Below are positions 7,650 to 14,464 of a stretch of DNA of 39,099 nucleotides, one piece after another. Source of the stretch: Sphaerimonospora mesophila NBRC 14179 = JCM 3151 (GTDB lineage: Bacteria; Actinomycetota; Actinomycetes; Streptosporangiales; Streptosporangiaceae). The DNA lies in contig BCRI01000067.1 in the NCBI GenBank assembly GCA_001552515.1, forward strand, positions 1 through 39,099, read 5' to 3'. Every line of letters starts with the position of its first letter. Positions within the stretch are counted from its first letter, which is position 1. Below the pieces are notes generated by a model. The model searched no databases, had not been told where the DNA came from, and saw only the letters and a program-made list of their open reading frames with translations. The translations under genes were made by a program, and so were the position numbers.

Positions 7650-8162
7650 ATGTTAGCGTCCACTGCCGTGAAGTCCCTGAGCGAACAGGAAATCCGCATC
7701 TCATTCGTCAACTGCTCCAAGGGAGAGGCCAAACGGCTGACGCTGCCCAGGAACCTGAGCGGAAGACCCTGGGCGGACCTCGACTTTCTGGGGTGGCGCG
7801 ACCCCGCCGCCCCCGACCGCTGCTACCTGGTGACCGATCTCGGCGAGCGGCTCGTCGGCGTTGCACTCCGCCTGGCCGCCCAGCCGCGTGCCCGGCTCCA
7901 CCGCGGGATGTGCTCCCTCTGCCTGACGACACACCCCGGAAGCGGCGTCGCCCTGATGACCGCCCGCCGAGCGGGGGAGGCGGGCAGGCAGAACAACTCG
8001 GTCGGCGTCTACATGTGCGCCGACCTCGACTGCTCCCTCTACGTACGCGGGAAGAAGCTCCCCGACCTCGGCGGCCGCCTGGAGGAGACGCTCACCACCG
8101 AGGAGCAGATCGCCCGCACCAGGACGAACCTGCAGGACTTCCTCGACAAGGTCCTCCGATGA
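7650..8162 (+). CDS. FBP-domain (EF-G-binding type) treble-clef zinc-finger protein
   Basis: A protein of up to 170 residues matching the FBP C-terminal zinc-finger family, found as a domain in EF-G-binding proteins and as stand-alone proteins in actinobacteria. Diagnostic segments are IRISFVNCSKGEAKRL near the start, then GMCSLCLTTHPG and the second ligand pair in MCADLDCSLYVRGKK, giving C-x2-C and C-x4-C zinc pairs. Some FBP proteins bind elongation factor G; whether this one does is inference. Start is uncertain: ATG 7650 has GAGGG eight bases upstream, whereas GTG 7668 (MKSLSEQEIR) fits family alignments as I recall them and could be leaderless. The adjacent double operator makes it a likely TetR target. 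Confidence 0.88.
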   Translation: MLASTAVKSLSEQEIRISFVNCSKGEAKRLTLPRNLSGRPWADLDFLGWRDPAAPDRCYLVTDLGERLVGVALRLAAQPRARLHRGMCSLCLTTHPGSGVALMTARRAGEAGRQNNSVGVYMCADLDCSLYVRGKKLPDLGGRLEETLTTEEQIARTRTNLQDFLDKVLR

Positions 8163-8212
8163 CGGCCGGACGCTGACGGCCGGACACGAGAAGCTCGACC
8201 GGAGACCCCGGC

Positions 8213-8899
8213 TCAGTCCAGATCGCGCAGCCCCCGCAGGACCCGCAGCAGAGTGTCCCGATCGGGCCCCTCGGCCCGTTCCGCCCGAGGATGACGCCGC
8301 ATCCGCCGGGGCAGCGTGTGGGCGGGTACGGCCAATGCCGGGGCCGGGGGAGTGCCGACCGGGACGGGAACGACCGGGGGAGACGTCACGGGAGTCGAAA
8401 CGGGATCGGGCGCGGCCACCGGGGAGGTCGCCAGCTCACACCACACGATCTTGCCCCGGTCGGGTGCGGTCTGACATCCCCAGCGCATGGCCAGGCTCTC
8501 CACGAGCGTGAGCCCGCGGCCGCCCTCATCGAGCTCACCGTCGTCCGGCTCGGCACCGCTGCGGGGGATCGGCACACTCACGCTCGCGTCCCACACCTCG
8601 ATGAACAGGCTGCGCGACGCGGACGGCAGGCGCAGCCGTACGGCGACGCTGCGCAGCGTCACCGGGAACATCGACGACACGATCAGCGGACTGGACACGG
8701 ATTGCATCGCCCGGACCGCGTTCGTCACCAGCTCCGACACCAGCAACTCGGCCGTATCGGCCAGATGCGGCAACCCCCACCGCCCGACCTGAAGGCGGAC
8801 GAACGCCCGGGCACGGCTTGGCGCGGTCCACCCCGCACCGAGCACCTTGTGCGCCATCCCGCCGCCGTCGTCCTCCACGGGAAAAGGAGATGTCAGCAT
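8213..8899 (-). CDS. RsbW-like anti-sigma/ATP-binding protein
   Basis: A 228-residue protein with one HATPase_c_2 domain of the serine-kinase anti-sigma factor type. The N-box is LLVSELVTNAVRAM and the G-box region DEGGRGLTLVESLAMRWGC. The C-terminal 70 residues are a proline- and valine-rich low-complexity tail (PVSTPVTSPPVVPVPVGTPP) ending in a basic stretch, which is not part of the kinase fold. I start at ATG 8899 (MLTSPFPVEDD); ATG 8857 (MAHKVLGAG) is an alternative close to the fold start. Such proteins are very numerous in actinomycetes and usually lack a recognisable sigma partner next door, as here. Confidence 0.85.
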   Translation of the reverse strand: MLTSPFPVEDDGGGMAHKVLGAGWTAPSRARAFVRLQVGRWGLPHLADTAELLVSELVTNAVRAMQSVSSPLIVSSMFPVTLRSVAVRLRLPSASRSLFIEVWDASVSVPIPRSGAEPDDGELDEGGRGLTLVESLAMRWGCQTAPDRGKIVWCELATSPVAAPDPVSTPVTSPPVVPVPVGTPPAPALAVPAHTLPRRMRRHPRAERAEGPDRDTLLRVLRGLRDLD

Positions 8900-9040
8900 G
8901 CTCGGGGCGGCGTCCGGACGGCCCGGCCGCAGGCGGCCCGAGCGGCAAGCGGCGGAAATCGCATGGCTTCGATAATCCGCCATCGACCCGACCAAGGTGA
9001 CCCGGTTGACTGGATTGGACGGTATTTTCTTCCCGGGCTG

Positions 9041-9364
9041 TTAACTGTATTTCTCCTCGGAATGGGTTTCTTCCGCCCGCGCATACGCCCCGGCGGGGGA
9101 GGCCCGCAAACCATCGAAAACGATGTCGAGAAGCCGGCAACGAGTAGCCGGATCCACGTGCTCAGCCGCCCGTGCCGTACCCACCATCAGAGCGATCAGC
9201 GCTCGCGTGTCGATGTCCTGCCGTACGGCTCGGGCCCGCTGCGCGCGTACCAGCAGCGCGTCCAGGGCGGCGGCCAACTCCCGGCCGACGGGGGAGGGCT
9301 CTCGCCCGTCTTCCCACATGGGGACTCGAGCGGGAGAGGCGGCCACAAAGCGGCTACTTGACAT
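9041..9364 (-). pseudogene. TetR-type regulator remnant lacking the helix-turn-helix
   Basis: The open frame (to 9490 if read upstream) contains a recognisable TetR ligand-domain ending: LDALLVRAQRARAVRQDID, then ALIALMVGTARAAEHV and RCRLLDIVFDGLRA. No DNA-binding helix-turn-helix precedes it; only about 35 unrelated residues separate an ATG at 9364 from this domain, and further upstream the frame overlaps the start of the next gene. A full TetR needs about 100 more residues. I read this as an N-terminally deleted copy. A palindromic operator-like site lies at its apparent start (9363-9376). A short expressed ligand-binding protein is a less likely alternative. Confidence 0.55.
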
Positions 9365-9376
9365 AATGTACATTAT
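9363..9376. promoter_or_regulatory. Perfect 14-bp palindrome, TetR operator-like
   Basis: ATAATGTACATTAT reads the same on both strands and is strongly AT-rich in a GC-rich background. TTGACA (9358-9363) abuts it on the plus strand. The form with a central GTAC is common for TetR-family operators. It sits at the apparent start of the TetR remnant and about 115 bp before the next plus-strand gene. Confidence 0.5.
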
Positions 9377-9488
9377 CGAGCATTGAGCGAACCTCGCGAA
9401 GAGGGGGTTGCACAGCCGCTCCGGCACCTGGTTCACGAACAGACCGTGCTCTCTCGCTACGTGATGCGAAGCCCCGTACGATCTGTAC

Positions 9489-9938
9489 ATGCCGGCATTC
9501 GGACCCGCCGAAGTTCTCTTCCTCTTATTCGGCGTCCTCGTGATCGGGGCGGCGATCTTCGTGATCTTCGCAGCCGTCCGCGCGGGGGCGAGACCCGGCG
9601 GTCAGCTCGCCTGGCGGACACCGGGCCTGCTGCCGCCCGTCCCGGCCCACGTACAGCAGGAGGTCCGAGAACTCTGGGCGGCCGGCAAGAAGGTGGCGGC
9701 GATCAAGCTCGTCCGGGAACGCACCGGACTCGGCCTCAAGGAGGCGAAGCTGCTCACCGAGACCCTGGGAGCCGGCCACGCCGTCCCCTCCGACCCCGCC
9801 GGCGGCGCCGTACCGGATCTCGCCACACGCGTACGCGACCTCAAGGCCGCCGGTCGTACGGAACAGGCCGTGTTCCTGGTACGCGGCGAGACCGGAATGG
9901 GACAATCCGAGGCAGAGACATTCGTAAACGCACTATGA
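9489..9938 (+). CDS. Membrane-anchored protein with two L7/L12 C-terminal-like modules
   Basis: A 149-residue protein. Residues 8-29 (VLFLLFGVLVIGAAIFVIFA) form one membrane anchor. The rest holds two copies of a helical motif like the C-terminal domain of ribosomal protein L7/L12: first GKKVAAIKLVRERTGLGLKE (near residues 66-85), then a more divergent copy GRTEQAVFLVRGETGMGQSE near the C-terminus. In L7/L12 this surface contacts translation factors; small actinobacterial proteins with this motif are known but their role is not. A perfect hairpin follows the stop within a few bases. The gene is alone on its strand. Confidence 0.82.
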   Translation: MPAFGPAEVLFLLFGVLVIGAAIFVIFAAVRAGARPGGQLAWRTPGLLPPVPAHVQQEVRELWAAGKKVAAIKLVRERTGLGLKEAKLLTETLGAGHAVPSDPAGGAVPDLATRVRDLKAAGRTEQAVFLVRGETGMGQSEAETFVNAL

Positions 9939-10196
9939 GTGCGATACCGGACAGAAGGTGAATTCTGTCCGGTATAACACCTCGCCCCCACCGCGATGCT
10001 CGGCGCCAAAGTACCTCTCATGCGCGTGGACGGGCTCGCCTGACCATTGAACGTCCAGATCGCGGATCCAGCGGATCCACAGGCATGGGCCCCAGTCGAC
10101 ATCGGTCAGGCCGGTCTCTTCGAAGAGTCGATCGTCCCCTGCCGTATTCGGTGACCACCGCTCTTGTGGGTCCGCAATACCTCCGACGCGGAAAAA
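9933..10196 (-). pseudogene. NUDIX hydrolase remnant
   Basis: The minus-strand frame carries RLFEETGLTDVDWGPCLW, a good match to the second half of a NUDIX box and the strand after it, followed by a HAHERYFGAE stretch typical of these hydrolases. The box itself is damaged: after GGIADPQE, the spacing to the EETG part is two residues too long, and the Arg-Glu of the REUxEE core is replaced by Asp-Arg. Upstream the frame runs into antisense of the TOPRIM gene and has no NUDIX N-terminus, and its end reads through the hairpin at 9944. I therefore call it decayed. Confidence 0.5.
9944..9975. terminator. Perfect 13-bp hairpin, probable terminator
   Basis: ATACCGGACAGAA (9944-9956) pairs completely with TTCTGTCCGGTAT (9963-9975) around a six-base loop. 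It lies five bases after the stop of the L7/L12-like gene. There is no T-run on the plus strand, so it would be a U-poor actinomycete-style terminator, possibly working in both directions. Confidence 0.6.
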
Positions 10197-10236
10197 GGGG
10201 TGTGGATCTCGCCGGATTGGGTGCGAGGCTGGGCGG

Positions 10237-10797
10237 GTGAACCACACGCATACCGTGGTCTTGGTCGAGGGAGTCAGCGACATGTCGGCCGTCAATGCAC
10301 TGGCCGAGCGCCGGGGCCGGGACCTCGCGGCCGAGGGCATCTCCCTTGTGGCGATGGGCGGGGCCACGAACATCGGGACCTACATCGGCAAGTTCGGCCC
10401 ACCCGGTCACGATCTCCGGCTGGCGGGCCTGGTCGACGCCGGCGAAGAAGGAGCCTTCCGGAGGGGTCTCGAGCGGGCCGGCCTTGGGTCCGATCTCGGC
10501 AGAAGCGATCTGGAGGCGCTCGGATTCTTCGTGTGCGTGGCCGACCTGGAAGACGAGCTGATCCGCGCCCTCGGCACCGCCATGGTGGAACGCGTCGTCG
10601 ACGCCGAGGGCGAGCTACGCTCATTCCGCTCACTCCAGAAGCAGCCCGCATGGCGCGGGCGCAGCACCCACGACCAACTGCGCCGGTTCATGGGGGCGGG
10701 TAGCGGCCGTAAGATCCGCTACTCGCGCCCGCTCGTCGCGGCACTGGACCTCGATCGCGTGCCGCGACCGCTGGACGGACTGCTGGCCCACCTATGA
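10237..10797 (+). CDS. Stand-alone TOPRIM domain protein (OLD-type)
   Basis: A 186-residue protein consisting of a TOPRIM fold like that of OLD-family nucleases but without the ABC ATPase half. The catalytic glutamate is in VVLVEGVSDMSAVNALAER (residues 7-25); the next conserved strand is ISLVAMGGATNIGTYI, and the DxD-like position reads GLVDAGEEGAF, where the second aspartate is missing. FVCVADLEDELIRALG follows. The start is GTG 10237, since the first ATG lies after the catalytic glutamate. The role is unknown: such proteins may be nucleases or nucleotidyl-transfer enzymes, and the altered DxD makes activity uncertain. It is not next to an ATPase or any evident defence partner. Confidence 0.78.
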   Translation: MNHTHTVVLVEGVSDMSAVNALAERRGRDLAAEGISLVAMGGATNIGTYIGKFGPPGHDLRLAGLVDAGEEGAFRRGLERAGLGSDLGRSDLEALGFFVCVADLEDELIRALGTAMVERVVDAEGELRSFRSLQKQPAWRGRSTHDQLRRFMGAGSGRKIRYSRPLVAALDLDRVPRPLDGLLAHL

Positions 10798-10894
10798 GGC
10801 CGCTCATGCACGGGGACGGGCCGAGATGCCAGATGGGCCGCCAGGCCGAGGCGTCGATCGCACCGTCGGCCTGGGCGGCGTCATTCGGTGGTCA

Positions 10895-11176
10895 TCAGGC
10901 GCGCCGCCAGCGCCAGTAGGGGTCGCTGCGCTTGTACGTGCACTTGTACCGCTTCTTCGTGACCTTGGCGTAGCCGTACCGGTTGTGCGCGGCCTTCGGG
11001 CAGAACGCGCCCGGCGTGATGCACACCCAGTGCTTCCCCACCCGCTTGTAGCAACTCGCCGACACCGACGAGACGCCGGTCGGCAGGACGGCGGCACTGG
11101 CCGGCGTGACCGAGGCGGTGAGGGGGACGAGGGTGGACGCGACGAGCGCGCCCGACACGAGAAGACGACGGAGCAT
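10895..11176 (-). CDS. Small secreted four-cysteine protein
   Basis: A 93-residue protein with a clear Sec signal: basic MLRRLL, a hydrophobic core VSGALVASTLVPLTASV and a likely cleavage after ASA in TPASAA. The mature part is about 65 residues, basic, rich in tyrosine, lysine and tryptophan, and has four cysteines (in SCYKR, WVCIT, AFCPK and KCTYK) that could make two disulfides. It ends WRWRRA. The ATG at 11176 has GGAGA seven bases upstream; a longer frame to 11233 has no signal-like start. I recognise no family; it is likely exported and stable outside the cell. Confidence 0.72.
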   Translation of the reverse strand: MLRRLLVSGALVASTLVPLTASVTPASAAVLPTGVSSVSASCYKRVGKHWVCITPGAFCPKAAHNRYGYAKVTKKRYKCTYKRSDPYWRWRRA

Positions 11177-11717
11177 CTGCTCTCCGAGGGTTGAGGGAAC
11201 ATTGCCGTTGAGAGGACTCTTGGCTCGGGGCAACCGTTTACCGGCGCTGCTCCGGCAAATTCCCGGGATCCTCCCCGATTAGGGTGAACGGGTCGAATCG
11301 TCGGTGGATCTGCGGGCAGGCCCGGCCGAGCGGTCGTGCTTCCGGTCTCATGACTCGATCCGGCCGAGGAAGAAACTCCGCTCCACTCCCCCGGTCTCCG
11401 TCGAGACGCGAATCAGTATGTCGAGGCGGGTTCCTCGTCGGCCTTACGCGGCGGTGCCGTCTCGAGGTGGTGGCATCGCCTGGTCCTACTCCCCCGCCGG
11501 TGACCATCGGCAGGTTTCCGCCCGGAGCGATGTGGAAGGTCGGTTTTCGGCGACACCGTCCCTTTTATCCCTGGGAAGCGGGCACAGGGTCGTCGTCCAC
11601 CGGAAGCGCCCCACGCGCTGATGGTGGTATATAGGCACCTATGCCCGCCTGATCCTTGGCATGCGGCGTCAGCTGGATGACATCGGGACCGGATCGGTGC
11701 CGTCGCCGTGGAGGTGC
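11177..11717. other. Long non-coding stretch with a promoter-like end
   Basis: No open frame here has plausible codon use or a recognisable domain. Near the right end a short inverted repeat, ATAGG-CA-CCTAT (11631-11642), follows a TATATA-like stretch and may be part of the promoter for the flavoprotein gene downstream. The rest is ordinary GC-rich sequence in which I see nothing I can name; a decayed gene is possible. Confidence 0.4.
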
Positions 11718-11723
11718 GTGAAA

Positions 11724-12179
11724 GTGACGTTCGACGATGAGGTTCGTCGCATGGTGACCTCACAGGGCCTGGGCTTCGTGGCCACCGTCCGCCCCGACGG
11801 GACACCCAGCCTCTCCCCCAAGGGCACGACCGAGATCTGGGACGACGACCACCTCGTCTTCCTGGACCTGCACTCCCCCGGGACGGTGGCCAACCTGGCC
11901 CACAACCCGGCGGTGGAGATCAACGTCGTCGATCCGGTCCGCCGCAAGGGATACCGCTTCCGCGGCCTCGGCGAGGTCCACACCGAGGGAGAGCTGTACG
12001 AGCGGATCGTGGAGCGCTTCCGACAGCGGCGGGGCACTCGCCCGGACCGGGTGCGGTCCGCGGTGCTGGTCCGGGTCCTGGAGACGAGCCGGCTGATCTC
12101 GCCCGCGTACGAGGGCGGGGCGAGCGAGGCGGAGATCGCGGCGAAATGGCGGGCCCGGCTCACGGCGGAGGAGGCGTAG
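11724..12179 (+). CDS. Pyridoxamine 5'-phosphate oxidase-like FMN protein
   Basis: About 151 residues with the split-barrel flavin fold. The start of the fold reads LGFVATVRPDGTPSLSPKG, the standard opening of PNPOx-like proteins, followed by LVFLDLHSPGTVANLAHNP, which forms the FMN phosphate-binding region, and the RFRGLGEVHTEGEL strand. True vitamin-B6 oxidases are longer and have a C-terminal substrate segment not seen here, so this is more likely a general F420- or FMN-dependent reductase-type member. GGAGG (11710-11714) is nine bases before GTG 11724; GTG 11718 is possible but too close. It stands alone, convergent with the FAD monooxygenase. Confidence 0.85.
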   Translation: MTFDDEVRRMVTSQGLGFVATVRPDGTPSLSPKGTTEIWDDDHLVFLDLHSPGTVANLAHNPAVEINVVDPVRRKGYRFRGLGEVHTEGELYERIVERFRQRRGTRPDRVRSAVLVRVLETSRLISPAYEGGASEAEIAAKWRARLTAEEA

Positions 12180-12260
12180 CCGAGGCGCAGGCGTCCGGCT
12201 GCCGACAGATCGTCCGGCGACCGCTCTGCCGCACGCCCGCCCCTTTCCTCGCCAACCTCG

Positions 12261-12286
12261 CGACAGCTCCGCGGCCGCCGCTGTCG
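12261..12286. terminator. Inverted repeat between convergent genes
   Basis: CGACAGC (12261-12267) and GCTGTCG (12280-12286) flank a GC-rich 12-base loop in the 123-bp gap between the flavoprotein and FAD monooxygenase genes, which converge here. It is a plausible bidirectional terminator without a T-tract. Confidence 0.4.
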
Positions 12287-12302
12287 GCGGGTGACGGCCC
12301 GC

Positions 12303-13496
12303 CTAGACCTCGACCAGCAGAGGGTCGCGGGTCGCCGGCGCGTCCCATTGGATGCGGTACCTCTGCTCGGGGCCCATGGTCCTCTCCGGGTTCATGACCG
12401 TCTTCACCATCAGCGGCATGAGGATCGGCATCAGGGTCTGCGCGACGGGGCCCGGTGTCTTGCTGTGGTTGATCTTGGATGCGCGTGCCGCGATCTTCTC
12501 CACCCGGGCCCGGCGGAGCCGCTCGTACGTCGCGAAGGCCTGCGGCACGTCCTCGACGTCTCGCAGGCAGCGGGCCAGCTGGATGGCGCTCTCGATCGAG
12601 AGCGACGCGCCCTGTCCTGAGCTGTTGGACGGCGCGTGCGCGGCGTCGCCGACCAGCACCATCCGATCCCTGTGCCAGCGCGGGACGCTCGGCATGATGT
12701 AGAGGGCGCCCATCACCTGCAGCGACTCCGGCGGCGTGTGCCGGATCAGGTCGGCGCCGGGTACGTCGTCGCCGTAGGTGTCGCCGAGTTTGCGCATCCA
12801 CTCCTCGGTCGAGATCTCACGGGCCTGGAGAAGGGTCAGGGGCCGGTGGTAGGGCAGGTTCGCGCCCCAGGTGGTGCCGCCGCCCGCCGCCGGCCAGTAG
12901 AGGTAGTAGCCGCGCCTGCCGTAGGCGAAGACCATCGTCTGCGGGTCTTCCGGCACCGCGTGAGGCGATAGCCCTTCCAGGCCGAGCATGCCGGTCCATT
13001 TCGGGCCGGGTGCGTTCGGGTCGATCAGCCGGCGAACGGTGGAATGGATGCCGTCGGCGCCGACGAGGACGTCGAACCCCGCCCGGCTTCCGTCGTCGAA
13101 GACCGCGGTGGTGTGCTCGACGCCGACGAGACGCTTGCCGTACTCGATCGTGATGCCCTGTCGTACGGCCTCGTCGTGGAGTGTGCGGTAGAGGTCGGCG
13201 CGGCGCACCACGAAGAGGGGGCCGGCGTCGGACAGGACGGGCAGTTCCATGCGTTTGCGGCTTGCGACCGTCATCACCATCCGCGAACTGGGCTGTGCGA
13301 CCGACTTCACCGCGTCGGCTGTACCGATGATCTCCAGTGCCGCCATGCCGTTGGGCGCGAGGGCGAGGGTGCCGCCGATGCCGTCGGCGGGTGTCGGGTA
13401 CGCCTCGTAGACGGTGGCGTCGATGCCCGCCTTGCGTAGCGCCAGCGCGGTCGCCGGGCCGGCGATGCCGCCTCCGATGATTGCGACGTGTCTCAT
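12303..13496 (-). CDS. FAD-dependent monooxygenase (PHBH-type)
   Basis: A 397-residue flavoprotein hydroxylase of the p-hydroxybenzoate hydroxylase group. The FAD dinucleotide fold is VAIIGGGIAGPATALALRKA (residues 4-23), the arginine after it lies in VVRRADLYRTL, the DG motif in VLVGADGIHSTVRRL and the GD motif in MVLVGDAAHAPSNSSGQG, followed by the LSIESAIQLARCL helix. It probably hydroxylates a small aromatic or polyketide-like substrate with NAD(P)H and O2. The ATG at 13496 is preceded by AGGAGGAGAC. The open frame extends beyond to 13766, but that part crosses the PadR terminator. The PadR gene 134 bases upstream in the same direction is its likely regulator. Confidence 0.92.
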   Translation of the reverse strand: MRHVAIIGGGIAGPATALALRKAGIDATVYEAYPTPADGIGGTLALAPNGMAALEIIGTADAVKSVAQPSSRMVMTVASRKRMELPVLSDAGPLFVVRRADLYRTLHDEAVRQGITIEYGKRLVGVEHTTAVFDDGSRAGFDVLVGADGIHSTVRRLIDPNAPGPKWTGMLGLEGLSPHAVPEDPQTMVFAYGRRGYYLYWPAAGGGTTWGANLPYHRPLTLLQAREISTEEWMRKLGDTYGDDVPGADLIRHTPPESLQVMGALYIMPSVPRWHRDRMVLVGDAAHAPSNSSGQGASLSIESAIQLARCLRDVEDVPQAFATYERLRRARVEKIAARASKINHSKTPGPVAQTLMPILMPLMVKTVMNPERTMGPEQRYRIQWDAPATRDPLLVEV

Positions 13497-13596
13497 GTCT
13501 CCTCCTGATCGGTTGATGTGTGTGAACCGGAACGGAAGGAGAGCGTTATCCTCGTGTTCGTCATCTTCGGGCCATCCGTAGTTCCGGTTCGAAGGT

Positions 13597-13630
13597 CCCT
13601 GGTGGCGGTGCTGCAACACCGCCACCAGGG
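13597..13630 (-). terminator. Perfect 14-bp hairpin directly after padR
   Basis: CCCTGGTGGCGGTG (13597-13610) pairs perfectly with CACCGCCACCAGGG (13617-13630) around a six-base loop. The hairpin abuts the padR stop codon with no gap. It lies between padR and the FAD monooxygenase on the same strand, so it may end padR transcription or only reduce read-through. There is no T-run. Confidence 0.65.
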
Positions 13631-14278
13631 CTATACGTCGGTGATGTCCTTTTCGGCGAGTTCTCGCAGGTTGTCCGGGATCTCTCCCGTCTCGTGGAAG
13701 GCCCGCCATTCGCGCAGGCCGGGGAAGGTCCCCTCGGTCAGTTCTCCGAGCAGGGCGCGGACCCACGTGGCCTCCGCCCGCAGGATGGCCAGGTCGTATT
13801 CCGTCTCGATGAGGAACAGGCGAGGGATCTCGGCGATCTCCCGTGCGTGCCGCTCCCCCAGCGTGGCGATCTCTTCGTCGAGGGCCGCGAGCCGGTTCTC
13901 GAGGAGTCCGATCACCTCGTCCGGGTCGAGCGCCGCCATCACCGAGAGTCCGGCGCGGAACCGTGGGAACTCGGTGTGGGGGACGCTGAGCAGTTCCCGC
14001 GTCCAGTCGACCAACTCCTGCCGGCCCGCCTCGGTGATCCGATAGACGGTCCGCTCCGGACGGCGTCCGTGGCGCGTGCTTTCGACCTCTTCGATCAGCT
14101 CATGCTTGGCGAGGTTTCTCACGACGGTGTAGAGCGATCCCCACTTGATCTCCATGTCCCGTTCTTTGTTCCAGCCGCGCAGGGTGGCGGCCATCTCATA
14201 GGGATGCATGGGACGGGTCGTGACCGCGGACAGGACTGCCAGTGCCAACAGGTTCGCGACCTTGCGCCGCTTCGCCAT
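13631..14278 (-). CDS. PadR family transcriptional regulator
   Basis: A 215-residue PadR repressor. The winged-helix domain occupies the first 95 residues: ALAVLSAVTTRPMHPYEMAA, then IKWGSLYTVVRNLAKHELIE for the recognition helix and RTVYRITEAGRQEL for the wing. The remaining helical part, with LENRLAALDEEIATLGERH, is the dimerisation domain of the longer PadR subgroup. The ATG at 14278 begins MAKRRKVANL; the frame upstream encodes part of the inverted repeat. It lies ahead of the FAD monooxygenase gene on the same strand. Family members usually respond to aromatic or antibiotic ligands, fitting control of that hydroxylase. Confidence 0.93.
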   Translation of the reverse strand: MAKRRKVANLLALAVLSAVTTRPMHPYEMAATLRGWNKERDMEIKWGSLYTVVRNLAKHELIEEVESTRHGRRPERTVYRITEAGRQELVDWTRELLSVPHTEFPRFRAGLSVMAALDPDEVIGLLENRLAALDEEIATLGERHAREIAEIPRLFLIETEYDLAILRAEATWVRALLGELTEGTFPGLREWRAFHETGEIPDNLRELAEKDITDV

Positions 14279-14336
14279 CCCGACCACCTCGCTCACGTTT
14301 ATTCGTACGCGAATATACGCGAGCGAGGTAGTCGGG
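14279..14336. promoter_or_regulatory. 58-bp near-perfect inverted repeat covering the padR leader
   Basis: Two 27-bp arms surround TACG (14306-14309). The left arm starts CCCGACCACCTCGCTC and ends TATTCG; the right arm is its complement with only three mismatches in 27. The inner TATTCG-TACG-CGAATA (14300-14315) looks like a PadR operator core. The outer left arm ends at the base before the padR ATG, so a transcript would fold its ribosome site (GAGGTGGTCGGG) into the hairpin. It could act as operator, translational control or both. Confidence 0.6.
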
Positions 14337-14464
14337 ACAAGAGGCGAAGTAGGACCTCCGGAGTTTTGGCCGGGAAGCGGCACCGGGCCGGTGGAGCCGC
14401 ACCGGTCCGGTGCCGCGGCCCAAGAGGGTGTCGTCGGACTTGATGTGATCCGAGAGAGCGGGCG

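Noticed and set aside
8160-8190. Direct repeat TGACGGCCGGAC at the FBP/ATPase junction
   Set aside because: Two adjacent copies only, at the end of a gene; likely a small slippage duplication.
10018-10410. 130-codon minus-strand frame over the NUDIX remnant and TOPRIM start
   Set aside because: Checked as the frame that might restore the NUDIX N-terminus; it has no matching residues.
13497-13766. N-terminal extension of the FAD monooxygenase
   Set aside because: It crosses the padR terminator and padR coding sequence; AGGAGG and the FAD motif place the start at 13496.
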